Shown one piece after another: positions 9,108 through 17,226 of a stretch of DNA of 64,000 nt (position 1 is the stretch's first letter; the number at the start of each line of letters is the position of its first letter). This DNA comes from BJGO01 sp964640655 (GTDB lineage Bacteria > Bacteroidota > Bacteroidia > Chitinophagales > UBA10324). The stretch is from the NCBI GenBank assembly GCA_964640655.1, contig CAZXFT010000013.1, positions 1-64,000 on the forward strand, in the 5' to 3' direction. The translations under genes were made by a program, and so were the position numbers. The notes under the pieces were generated by a model that saw nothing but the letters and a program-made list of their open reading frames with translations, was not told where the DNA came from and did no database searches.

Positions 9108-9698
9108 ATGAAGAAAGGAATTACGGTATTGCTTGTTATTGTAGCTATAGTGCTGGTTTTGTATTTTGCCTTTTCCGGTGTGTATAACACTATGGTAACC
9201 CGCGGAGAAGATACACAAGCAAAGTGGAGTATGGTAGAAAGTCAATATCAGCGTAGAACAGACTTGTTTTCTAATGTGGTTAATACCATTAAAGGCTCTG
9301 CAGAATTTGAAAAGGGAACACTGGAGGCCGTGATAGAAGCACGTGCCAGTGCGACTTCCGTTAAAGTTGACCCAAGTAAACTTACGCCGGAGTCTATTCA
9401 GCAATTTCAGTCTGCACAGAATAATCTTAACAGTGCATTCAGTCGTTTGCTCGTTACAGTAGAACAATATCCTCAGCTACAAACCACTCAGGCATTCCGC
9501 GATTTTCAGGCACAAATTGAAGGAACAGAAAACCGAATCGGTAAAGCACGCGATGACTTCAATATAAGCGTTCAGAATTATAACACTTACATCAAACGCT
9601 TCCCTACCAACATCTTAGCATCTATGTTTGGGTTTGCAGAAAAAGGATATTTCAAATCGGCTGAAGGTTCAGAAAAAGCTCCCGAAGTAAAATTCTAG
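9108..9698 (+). CDS. lemA: LemA family protein
   Basis: This 196-residue protein has one N-terminal transmembrane segment (residues ~4-24) and a long helical domain. YNTMVTRGEDTQAKWSMVESQYQRRTDL is the LemA signature region, where the family has a conserved A(K/S)W...NQYQRR..L stretch. The C-terminal AEKGYFKSAEGSEKAPEVKF matches the usual F...YF...AP.V.F ending. The biological role of LemA proteins in bacteria is unsettled. The gene is immediately followed, with no gap, by two TPM-domain genes, an arrangement seen often in Bacteroidota. Confidence 0.93.
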   Translation: MKKGITVLLVIVAIVLVLYFAFSGVYNTMVTRGEDTQAKWSMVESQYQRRTDLFSNVVNTIKGSAEFEKGTLEAVIEARASATSVKVDPSKLTPESIQQFQSAQNNLNSAFSRLLVTVEQYPQLQTTQAFRDFQAQIEGTENRIGKARDDFNISVQNYNTYIKRFPTNILASMFGFAEKGYFKSAEGSEKAPEVKF

Positions 9699-9707
9699 TT
9701 GAACGTT

Positions 9708-10145
9708 ATGCTCACAGAGCAATATTTTTTGCCGGCACAGGATATAGACCAGCTGCGGCTAGCCATTGAGAATGCAGAGCGTGAAAGCAGCGGTGAGATT
9801 CGCTTATACTTTGAAAAAAAATGTGAAGGTGAGGCGATAGACAGAGCGCTTCTTATTTTTCATGAACTTCAAATGCAAAACACCGTATTGCGCAATGGTG
9901 TGCTCATTTACATCGCATATCAGTCTCACCATTTTGCCATAATCGGCGATGAAGCCATACACGCTGTTGTTCATCAGCAATTTTGGGATGAAATGAACAA
10001 CATAGCATTGGAACAGTTTAAACAGAACAAACACATCGAGGCACTGGAACAGATTATTTCACGTATTGGAAAAGAATTGAAGAACTATTTTCCTTACACC
10101 AACACCGACAATAATGAACTACCTGATGACATTATTATTAAATAA
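9708..10145 (+). CDS. TPM-domain protein without membrane anchor
   Basis: This protein has about 145 residues and no signal peptide. The sequence ESSGEIRLYFEKKC, followed by a central RNGVLIYIAYQSHHFAIIGDEAIHAV stretch, is the TPM (TLP18.3/Psb32/MOLO-1) phosphatase-like fold. The acidic GDE motif is kept. The frame opens at a TTG directly after the lemA stop (9699); I prefer the ATG at 9708. Its 3' end overlaps the start of the next gene by 32 bases. It is likely co-translated with LemA and the membrane TPM protein. The substrate is unknown. Confidence 0.82.
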   Translation: MLTEQYFLPAQDIDQLRLAIENAERESSGEIRLYFEKKCEGEAIDRALLIFHELQMQNTVLRNGVLIYIAYQSHHFAIIGDEAIHAVVHQQFWDEMNNIALEQFKQNKHIEALEQIISRIGKELKNYFPYTNTDNNELPDDIIIK

Positions 10146-10917
10146 GTCGTTTGCTATTCGTTGGAGCAGTATCCTCATACTGTTGGTTTCCATATTATTT
10201 TCAATAAGATTAACAGCTCAGGATATTCCGAAACGACCTGAACCACCAAGACTGGTAAATGATTTAGCTAATGTATTTACCGATGCCCAGGAAGAGGAGT
10301 TGGAGAAAAAATTAGTTGCATACAACGATAGCACATCAACCCAAATAGTAGTCATAACCATTCAGGATTTAGGTAACTTCGAAATAGCTCAGTTTAGTTA
10401 TAAGATTGGCGATACATGGGGTGTTGGTCAAAAAGGAAAAGACAATGGCATTGTGATCACGCTTGCCATGAAAAGCCGTGATGTATTTATTGCAACGGGT
10501 CGTGGTATGGAGGGTGCATTACCCGATGCTGTTTGTAATCGCATTACCGATAACGAAATGATACCACACTTTCGTAATGGCGATTATTATGGCGGTGTTA
10601 ATGCCGGAGTTGATAAAATAATACTTGCTGTAGCCGACGAGTATAAAGCGGATCTCAAAAAAGAAATATCCGAATCTGATAAAGCCAAAATGATAGTGCT
10701 GGTGATCGTCATCATCATTATTATTGTCATTATTTTCTCTCGCAAAGGGGGTAGTGGCGGTGGAGGAGGATATATCGGTCGCGGTGGTTATCACCCTGTA
10801 TCAACAGGCTGGGGCAGGATAGGAGGAGGTTTTGGCGGCGGCAGTTTCGGTGGTGGAGGTTTCGGCGGTTTCGGTGGCGGCGGTTTCGGCGGCGGCGGGG
10901 CCGGTGGAAGATGGTAA
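10114..10917 (+). CDS. TPM-domain membrane protein with Gly-rich tail (YgcG family)
   Basis: This 267-residue protein has a signal sequence or anchor at residues ~15-35 (SSILILLVSILFS), ending near TAQ. The TPM domain runs from about 50 to 170 (LVNDLANVFTDAQEEELEKKL; later GKDNGIVITLAMKSRDVFIATGRGMEGALPDA). A second membrane helix at about 190-210 consists largely of Ile and Val. The tail is almost pure Gly with Phe and Ser. The domain therefore faces the periplasm and the Gly-rich tail the cytoplasm, by inference. An internal ATG at 10126 is an alternative start. Confidence 0.88.
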   Translation: MNYLMTLLLNKSFAIRWSSILILLVSILFSIRLTAQDIPKRPEPPRLVNDLANVFTDAQEEELEKKLVAYNDSTSTQIVVITIQDLGNFEIAQFSYKIGDTWGVGQKGKDNGIVITLAMKSRDVFIATGRGMEGALPDAVCNRITDNEMIPHFRNGDYYGGVNAGVDKIILAVADEYKADLKKEISESDKAKMIVLVIVIIIIIVIIFSRKGGSGGGGGYIGRGGYHPVSTGWGRIGGGFGGGSFGGGGFGGFGGGGFGGGGAGGRW

Positions 10918-10924
10918 TAGATAT

Positions 10925-10945
10925 TGTTCAATCGTTGATTGAACA
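10925..10945. terminator. Bidirectional hairpin between convergent genes
   Basis: The 9-bp arms TGTTCAATC and GATTGAACA are perfect complements around a 3-base loop. The hairpin lies in the 37-base gap between the ends of the TPM gene (+) and the DUF5606 gene (-). There is no long T run on either side, so its strength as an intrinsic terminator is uncertain. Confidence 0.6.
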
Positions 10946-10954
10946 TTAGAATAC

Positions 10955-11449
10955 TTATTCCTTAACCTTCTTAGCTCTCTTCGGTTTTGCTTCTTTAACT
11001 TCGGCAGCAGGTGCATCAGTTGTTTTCCCTTCTGTGTCTTTTTCAGTTTTTTCCTCTTCTGCCTTAGGCAATAAACCATGTTGCTTTAATACTTTGTACC
11101 ACTTCACTAATTTTTTCAAATCACTATAGTGTACACGTACCTGATCTATGTCAGGCAATATAGCTGCTGCATATTTCTTTAATGCATCATGACTCTCTGA
11201 ATGAGAAGGTACCGCCTGTTTGCTTTCCAGTTCTTCCATCTTCATGAGCACTTCGGCTAGTGGAGTGGTTTCATCATTTATACGATAAATGGCGATGTTC
11301 TCCAGCGCAGTGATATGTTGTGTGCGTGAAGAAATAAATGTGCTTTTGTTGTCTTCCAGATTGGTAACAATAATGCCATTGCTCTTGGTGCTTACTAATT
11401 TATAAACACTGCTGCTGCCGCTCACGGATACGATTTGACTAAAACTCAT
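10955..11449 (-). CDS. DUF5606 family protein
   Basis: This 164-residue cytosolic protein starts with SFSQIVSVSGSSSVYKLVST, followed by GIIVTNLEDNKSTFISSR and HITALENIAIY. This is the DUF5606 pattern known from Bacteroidota: a small beta domain of about 55 residues, then helical segments with LKKLVKWYKVLKQHG. The tail (about 138-164) is Lys/Glu/Ala low complexity. No function is established for the family. It diverges from the glycosyltransferase gene across a 98-base gap. Confidence 0.75.
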   Translation of the reverse strand: MSFSQIVSVSGSSSVYKLVSTKSNGIIVTNLEDNKSTFISSRTQHITALENIAIYRINDETTPLAEVLMKMEELESKQAVPSHSESHDALKKYAAAILPDIDQVRVHYSDLKKLVKWYKVLKQHGLLPKAEEEKTEKDTEGKTTDAPAAEVKEAKPKRAKKVKE

Positions 11450-11547
11450 AAGTTAATTTTGTTGCGCGGCTAAAATAACCATTTGCATGTGAATGCCGTA
11501 AACAGAGCATTTGTCGGCACATCTTATTTTTACGCTAAACACCGGCG

Positions 11548-13413
11548 ATGAACCCACCTAAACCGAAAAAACAAAACACTACACCATCTGCTCCATCGCT
11601 ACCATTGTGGCAAAGCAACATTTTCTGGCAGTGGATGGTGTTTGCCATTGCTGCGTGCACATATCTTAACACTGTTTCTCATGGCTATGCGCTTGATGAT
11701 GTGATTTCAATTACCATGAACAGCTTTACCAAAAAAGGTTTTGCGGGATTCAAAGACATTTTAACAAAAGATAGCTTCGTGGGATTTATAGGAAACGCCA
11801 GCGAGTTGTCCGGCGGTCGTTGGAGACCACTGGCATTAATCACTTTTGCTACCGAGTGGCAACTATTTGGTCAGAACCCCAACATCAGTCATGCTGTTAA
11901 TGTGTTGCTGTATGCTATATGTTGTCTGATGTTGTTTCGTTTATTGAATACATTTTTATTAAAGAATAATATATGGATTGCTGCAGCAGCGTCCATATTG
12001 TTCGCTGTGCATCCGATACACACCGAGGTGGTTGCCAATATTAAAAGCCGCGACGAAATACTTTCTCTTTTGCTCATCATCAGTTCTATGTATCTGGCAC
12101 TACGATACCATCTAAACAGCAAACCCTTTTATTTTCTATTGCTCAGCATTTTCTGTTATTTTATGGCTTTGCTCAGTAAAGAGAATGGAGTAACCGGCTT
12201 GGCCTTTGTTCCGCTTTTGTTTTATGTTGCCGGTAAGGAAGATTTTATAAGTTCATTGCGAAGAGCAATACCATTTATCATTATCATCATTATGTATATG
12301 GCTCTGCGCGTTGCGGTTATTGGTTTTACCCATACTGAAATTAATGAGGTAATGAATGCACCTTTCCTCTTAGCTACACCATTGCAGGCGTTCGCTACTA
12401 AGCTTTATGTGTTGTGGCTATATATCAAGCTGTTGTTTATCCCTTATCCGCTCAGCTACGATTATTCCTATAATCAAATACCCTACAAAGAACTTAGTGA
12501 TATATGGGTGATTATTTCTGTGGTACTGCAAGCGACATTGCTTGCCTATGCTATAATAAGAATAAAGCATAAAGATATGATTGCCTTTGCACTCTTTTTT
12601 TATTTCTTCAGCATTTTCATTGTATCTAACTTGCTTGTGGATACTGGAGGTGTTCTTGGTGAGCGCTTTTTATTTCAACCATCACTGGGCTTTGTTTTAG
12701 CTATTGCCTTGTTGTTGCAAAATGTTCTGCTATACTTTAAACTGAATGAGCTAAAAAGCAGAATTATCATCCTGATGATAGTAAGTGTTGTTTCAATTCC
12801 GTCCATATTATTTTCTTTTCAGAGAAACAAAGACTGGCGCAACGATAAGACTTTGTTTGTAGCCGACGTTAAGACTTGTCCGAACAGTGCCCGCACTAAT
12901 AATGGCGCAGGCACTGCTTGGATTCTTTTATCGGATGAGGTAAAAGACACTGTTGTGAAAATGCAATATCTGGATACAGCCGAGTATTTGCTGAATCGTG
13001 CTTTGGAAATTCATCCTTCATATGTTGACCCATACTTAAATCTCGGCGTTGTATTTAATCGAAATGGCAATGCTCTCAAAGCTGAGGAAATGTGGAACAA
13101 AGCGCGTGCACAGAATGCCGATCATCCCAAGTTAAAAGAGTTCGACAATGTGTTGGCTATAATGTATCTGAACAAAGGTAATCAGGCTGCTGCTGCTGAT
13201 AAAAAGGATTATGACCTGGCACGTCAATACTATTTGCGTGCTTATAAATATCAAAACAAAAACATAGACATACTTTATAACCTGGGAGGCTTGTACTTCA
13301 CCTTACAGCAATACGATTCAGCACGTTATTATTGGACACTTAATACACAGCACAACCCTAAGCACCAAGGAACACTTCAGGGATTAAATGCATTAAATGC
13401 TATGGGTAAGTAA
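11548..13413 (+). CDS. TMTC-like GT-C membrane glycosyltransferase with C-terminal TPRs
   Basis: This 621-residue protein has about ten hydrophobic segments between residues 27 and 435, then a soluble C-terminal part with tetratricopeptide repeats (about 465-615; for example PYLNLGVVFNRNGNALKAEEMWNKA and DILYNLGGLYFTLQQYDSARYYW). The DD pair at residues 50-51 after TM1 and the GGRWRPL motif near residue 92 followed by NVLLYAICCLMLFRLL match the GT-C fold of the TMTC (DUF1736) type. By family it would use a lipid-linked sugar to glycosylate exported proteins; donor and acceptor are unknown. The start ATG lies after a prolonged AT-rich leader. Confidence 0.75.
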   Translation: MNPPKPKKQNTTPSAPSLPLWQSNIFWQWMVFAIAACTYLNTVSHGYALDDVISITMNSFTKKGFAGFKDILTKDSFVGFIGNASELSGGRWRPLALITFATEWQLFGQNPNISHAVNVLLYAICCLMLFRLLNTFLLKNNIWIAAAASILFAVHPIHTEVVANIKSRDEILSLLLIISSMYLALRYHLNSKPFYFLLLSIFCYFMALLSKENGVTGLAFVPLLFYVAGKEDFISSLRRAIPFIIIIIMYMALRVAVIGFTHTEINEVMNAPFLLATPLQAFATKLYVLWLYIKLLFIPYPLSYDYSYNQIPYKELSDIWVIISVVLQATLLAYAIIRIKHKDMIAFALFFYFFSIFIVSNLLVDTGGVLGERFLFQPSLGFVLAIALLLQNVLLYFKLNELKSRIIILMIVSVVSIPSILFSFQRNKDWRNDKTLFVADVKTCPNSARTNNGAGTAWILLSDEVKDTVVKMQYLDTAEYLLNRALEIHPSYVDPYLNLGVVFNRNGNALKAEEMWNKARAQNADHPKLKEFDNVLAIMYLNKGNQAAAADKKDYDLARQYYLRAYKYQNKNIDILYNLGGLYFTLQQYDSARYYWTLNTQHNPKHQGTLQGLNALNAMGK

Positions 13414-13448
13414 TCTCGAAGTATTTTAGCATTTCAAACTATAGTGTT

Positions 13449-13883
13449 ATGAAATTGCTAACCCTGCTTTTTTTCATTTTATCGGTTACAGGATTGTATG
13501 CACAGGTAGATAGGGATACGGATGTTCCAGTACCTGTTGATAGTGGATCGCAGCATCCTACTGAGGATCATGCTCAGGTCTTTGTTGAAGAAATGCCCGA
13601 ATTTCCCGGCGGACAGGAATCCATGTACAAGTTTATAGCTCAAAACATGAAATACCCGCAGTATGCCGTTGAGTCAAACATTCAGGGTAAAGTATATGTC
13701 AGGTTTATTGTGGAAGCCGATGGAAGAATCACCAATGTGAATGTGGTGCGTGGCGTACACAGCAGTTTGGATAACGAAGCCATACGTGTAGTTCAGTCCA
13801 TGCCCGATTGGAAACCGGGTAAGCAAAACGGAAAACCTGTACGGGTACATTTTACACTTCCATTAAATTTTTCGTTGAAGTAA
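13449..13883 (+). CDS. TonB C-terminal domain protein with signal peptide
   Basis: This 144-residue protein has a signal peptide in residues 1-19 (ending GLYAQ) and a TonB C-terminal domain in residues ~50-144. Features are EFPGGQESMYKFIAQNMKYPQYA, then GKVYVRFIVEADGRITNVNVVRG and a terminal HFTLPLNFSLK. It lacks the usual N-terminal cytoplasmic and membrane anchor and the Pro-rich spacer of an energy-transducing TonB. It may therefore be a periplasmic TonB-fold protein rather than a working transducer. It follows the TMTC-like gene at 35 bases. Confidence 0.85.
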   Translation: MKLLTLLFFILSVTGLYAQVDRDTDVPVPVDSGSQHPTEDHAQVFVEEMPEFPGGQESMYKFIAQNMKYPQYAVESNIQGKVYVRFIVEADGRITNVNVVRGVHSSLDNEAIRVVQSMPDWKPGKQNGKPVRVHFTLPLNFSLK

Positions 13884-13910
13884 AAAAAGATGATAGGTGA
13901 ATATAAATTG

Positions 13911-13931
13911 AATGCTTAATCATTCAGCATT
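13911..13931. terminator. Weak hairpin at the tonB-like / DUF3089 convergence
   Basis: AATGCT and AGCATT are complementary arms around a 9-base loop, overlapping the last codons of the DUF3089 gene. They lie 28 bases after the TonB-like stop. The stem is only 6 bp, so this is weak evidence. Confidence 0.3.
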
Positions 13932-14987
13932 TAATTCACTTCTACCATTCATATAGTTTTTCACCCGCTCCTCCACATTCTCTCTGATATTCATATAAAA
14001 CAAGTTATAGTCGCCTATATGATAATTGCCGCCACTCATAGTACGAGCCAGTGGAATCTTAGGAGTATGTATCCACAGCATACCACGAAATACGGTGGCG
14101 TCGCATACGTTGGGTTTTATCTTTCTGAAGTCGCGCAGCACCGCACCTTTGTTGTTGCTTGCGGCTACGCATATTGAATCTACACGCCACGACAATGGAT
14201 TGATTACCGCAGCATTCTTCTGACTGATGCTGTACCAGGCCGGATAATATCCATGTTGAAAAGTACTCCAGCTGCAAAAGCATTGCAGGTCATATGGTTG
14301 TGTACAAGGTTTAATTACATCAAACGAATCTGCCGGCACAGGCATGCCCACCAGGTAGCCGCATATGAACTGCGAAAGCAATGTTGAATCTTTTTCAATC
14401 ACACGTTTGATAAGCTGCTGTGCATGTTGTGTGCCCTGCGAATGCGATGCAATAATGAACGGTCTTCCGTTATTATAATGGTTTATATAATACTGAAAAG
14501 CAGATTCCACATCGGAGTATGCCAAAGCCAAAGCATTCCTGGCTGAGTTTCTGTCGAGAGTGTAATAAACTGAAATATGACCCTGCCGATATCGCGGTGC
14601 ATACACTCTGCAGGAACCATTAAATACTGAAGCCTGATATCGTATCGTTGTGTTGTCAGTCCGGTGATTTAATTTATCGTAATCCAATCCGGCGTTCCAG
14701 TGATAGGTGCCATCGGGCTCATGCAGAAAAGTGGTTGGATGAATAAAGAACACATCAGCCTGTGCCGTGTTTTGCATATCTTTTAAACCTACTGGTACTG
14801 TGTCGGCGGCATCTTTCATTTGTGGAAGTGCTGCCCAGTTTTTTTGTAAGGAATAATCTGGTGGAGGTGGTACTACTTTTTCGTTGTATTGTTCCTTTAC
14901 CTCATACCGTTCTGTGTTACTTTTCTTTTGAGCAAACAACAGTTCAACTGAAAAAACACAAACAATAAAAAATAAAAAACGCGGCAT
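13920..14987 (-). CDS. DUF3089 family alpha/beta hydrolase, exported
   Basis: This 355-residue protein has an N-terminal signal peptide (FLFFIVCVFSVELLFAQ). The core ADVFFIHPTTF, RVYAPRYRQ and IIASHSQGTQHAQQLI segments match DUF3089, a predicted lipase/esterase-like family. SHSQG is the nucleophile elbow (Gly-x-Ser-x-Gly-like, with Ser in place of the first Gly). The ATG abuts the stop of the upstream aminotransferase-like gene (TAA followed directly by ATG), which implies translational coupling. The substrate is unknown. The protein is likely periplasmic or outer-membrane associated. Confidence 0.85.
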   Translation of the reverse strand: MPRFLFFIVCVFSVELLFAQKKSNTERYEVKEQYNEKVVPPPPDYSLQKNWAALPQMKDAADTVPVGLKDMQNTAQADVFFIHPTTFLHEPDGTYHWNAGLDYDKLNHRTDNTTIRYQASVFNGSCRVYAPRYRQGHISVYYTLDRNSARNALALAYSDVESAFQYYINHYNNGRPFIIASHSQGTQHAQQLIKRVIEKDSTLLSQFICGYLVGMPVPADSFDVIKPCTQPYDLQCFCSWSTFQHGYYPAWYSISQKNAAVINPLSWRVDSICVAASNNKGAVLRDFRKIKPNVCDATVFRGMLWIHTPKIPLARTMSGGNYHIGDYNLFYMNIRENVEERVKNYMNGRSELNAE

Positions 14988-16289
14988 TTATTTCGAAGCG
15001 GCAATTTCTGTAATAGCCTTAACCAGTTTATTTAAATCGTCTAAAGAGGTGTAAACATTTGGAGTAACTCTAACGTGGTTAAACATTTCGTATTCTATGG
15101 CTACTGTATGTATTTTGTATTTATTCATCAACTTGGATTCTATATCGGTTGCTTTCATACCTTCTATACTAAATGTTCCCAATGCGCCACTATGTGTGCT
15201 GCTGAGTGGTGTTTGCAAAATCACTCCTTTAACATTTTGTACTTGTGTACTCCAGTAATTTTTCAGATAATGTAGTCGGGCTTGTTTCAGCGTGGTACCC
15301 ATGGTTTCATGAAAATTAATCGCATAACCTGTTGCCTGCTCGATAGGGAAGGAGCGTGTGCCTTGCGATTCGTATTTGCGTATGTCGTCGCTTTGTGGTT
15401 TGTCGTTAGGAAATAAAGGCCACACCTGAGCAGTTTTTTCTCGCTTCACATATAACATGCCTGTGCCGAAAGGAGCACACAACCATTTGTGCAGCGAAGT
15501 GCCTGCCGCGTCTGCTCCAAGTTCAGGTATTTTAAAATCTATTTGTGCGAAGCTGTGTGCAATATCTGCTATACAAAAGATGTCCTTGTTTTTCTGCTTC
15601 ACGGCATCGGCAATTTTTTTGGAAGGCAGCAGTTGTCCGTTCCAGTTAATCAAGTGTGTGATGTGTACCACTTTGGTCTTAGAAGTAACTGCATCGGAAA
15701 AGGTTTTTACAAAGTAATTATCATCCTCGCTCGGACACTTTAGATCAAGCCACACGAGTTTGATTTTATCCCGCAGTTCGCGCTGTAACCATGCCTGTTT
15801 CATATTCGGATAGTCCTGCTTCGTGACAATAACTTCATCGCCGGGTTTAAGGTCTAAACCAAATATCACCGTGTCTAAAGCCTCGGTAGTATTTCTGTTG
15901 ATGGCAATTTCTTCTGGACTACATCCTCCAAGCAGTGCCAACCTTTCGCGAAGCGGTTCTCGACCCATATCCAGCACACGCCACATGTAATAACTAGGTG
16001 CTTCGTTGCACATGCGGTTGTATTTATCCAGCATATCCTGCACCAGTATAGGTTGCGGACTTACGCCTCCATTGTTTAAGTTGATGACACTTGGTGATAT
16101 CGAATAAGCCAATCGAATTTGTTTCCAGAATGCTTCGTCCTTTATCGCATCATTCAATGGAATGGTTTTGATGCGTGCTGCGTGAGCTTCAATATCTGTT
16201 GCTAATGCAAAATGGGTTAATCCCGGAACAGATACTGCACCGGCTGCAATAGCTCCCATGGTTTTTATAAAGTCGCGACGTTCACTCAT
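14988..16289 (-). CDS. Tat-exported class V aminotransferase-fold PLP protein
   Basis: This 433-residue protein begins SERRDFIKTMGAIAAGAVSVPG, a twin-arginine signal (RRDFIK) followed by a hydrophobic stretch. The rest is a class V aminotransferase fold with NLNNGGVSPQP near residue 70 and the PLP-lysine motif TSLHKWLCAPFGTGMLY (about 265). This resembles isopenicillin-N-epimerase-like and cysteine-desulfurase-like proteins. Export of a PLP enzyme as a folded holoprotein is the usual reason for Tat. It sits between an SDR gene (59 bases upstream) and the coupled DUF3089 hydrolase. The reaction is unknown; epimerase or lyase activity is possible. Confidence 0.85.
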   Translation of the reverse strand: MSERRDFIKTMGAIAAGAVSVPGLTHFALATDIEAHAARIKTIPLNDAIKDEAFWKQIRLAYSISPSVINLNNGGVSPQPILVQDMLDKYNRMCNEAPSYYMWRVLDMGREPLRERLALLGGCSPEEIAINRNTTEALDTVIFGLDLKPGDEVIVTKQDYPNMKQAWLQRELRDKIKLVWLDLKCPSEDDNYFVKTFSDAVTSKTKVVHITHLINWNGQLLPSKKIADAVKQKNKDIFCIADIAHSFAQIDFKIPELGADAAGTSLHKWLCAPFGTGMLYVKREKTAQVWPLFPNDKPQSDDIRKYESQGTRSFPIEQATGYAINFHETMGTTLKQARLHYLKNYWSTQVQNVKGVILQTPLSSTHSGALGTFSIEGMKATDIESKLMNKYKIHTVAIEYEMFNHVRVTPNVYTSLDDLNKLVKAITEIAASK

Positions 16290-16348
16290 AAGGGTTGAGA
16301 TTTAATTTCATAAACATAAGCGTTATTAATGAGCAGTAAGCATGCGCT

Positions 16349-17107
16349 TTATTTTTTGTTAATATAGTAAGCATTGGCTTGTGCTGTAGGAGTAACTACT
16401 AAATCGTTGATGCAAACGTGAGCCGGCAATGTGGCGCAGTAATAAATGATGTTGGCAATATCTTCGGCACGCAGTGGCTCATAACCCTTATATACATTGG
16501 CAGCTTTTTCTTGATCTCCCTTAAAGCGCACTTCAGAAAATTCTGTTTCCGCAGCACCTGGATGAATGGCTGTAACTTTTATATGATGATTCAGCAGGTC
16601 TATACGCATAGCGTGCGACACAGCATCCACCGCAGCTTTTGTAGCGCAGTAAACATTTCCCTTTTCATATACATATTTTGCAGCGGTTGAACCAATATTG
16701 ATAATGTGAGGCGATGTAGATTTTTTCAGCAGGGGTAAACAAGCTCTGCTTATATAAAGTAACCCTTTCAGGTTGGTATCAATCATTTGTTCCCAATCAT
16801 CAATTGAGGCATCTTCAAAAGAATCCAATCCGGCAGCCAGTCCGGCATTATTAATCAGTAAATCTATTTGGCGCCATTCTTCAGGTAATTGACTTATGGT
16901 ATTAAAAACATCCTCTCGATTTCTAACATCTAATACAAGTCCTAAAACTTTTACCCCGAACGATGATTTCAAGAGCTTTTCGAGTTCCAGTATTCTCTGC
17001 TCACGACGGCCACAAATAATCAAATTCCAACCATATTGAGCAAAAAGCAATGCGGAGGCTTCACCAAATCCACTACTTGCGCCGGTAATAAAGAGGTTTT
17101 TTGTCAT
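16349..17107 (-). CDS. SDR family NADP-dependent oxidoreductase
   Basis: This is a 252-residue classical short-chain dehydrogenase. The cofactor motif is TGASSGFGEA (8-17), with GRR after the second strand favouring NADP. NNAG is at 86-89. The catalytic Ser140, Tyr153 and Lys157 are present (YCATK). The family tail around VVTPTAQANAYYINKK resembles YdfG / 3-hydroxy-acid dehydrogenases (serine or 3-hydroxypropionate). It is first in the minus-strand group with the aminotransferase-like and DUF3089 genes and diverges from the T9SS gene at 17227. Confidence 0.9.
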   Translation of the reverse strand: MTKNLFITGASSGFGEASALLFAQYGWNLIICGRREQRILELEKLLKSSFGVKVLGLVLDVRNREDVFNTISQLPEEWRQIDLLINNAGLAAGLDSFEDASIDDWEQMIDTNLKGLLYISRACLPLLKKSTSPHIINIGSTAAKYVYEKGNVYCATKAAVDAVSHAMRIDLLNHHIKVTAIHPGAAETEFSEVRFKGDQEKAANVYKGYEPLRAEDIANIIYYCATLPAHVCINDLVVTPTAQANAYYINKK

Positions 17108-17226
17108 TTTTGAGGTATATTCATTGAAAGTGCAAGTTTCATTATTATTTGCAAACTAACTCGGTAAAGTAATTTGTCGTATTTTGATTTTAATTTTCTA
17201 CATTACGCCATATTTTTACCCCACCA

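Noticed and set aside
10750..10917. Simple-sequence or phase-variable tract in the GGN-rich end of the TPM gene
   Set aside because: It is a Gly-rich protein tail with varied codons, no pure tract, and it stays in frame to the stop.
13449..13883. A complete TonB transducer with ExbB/ExbD neighbours
   Set aside because: It lacks the membrane anchor and Pro-rich spacer, and no exbB or exbD lies in this window.
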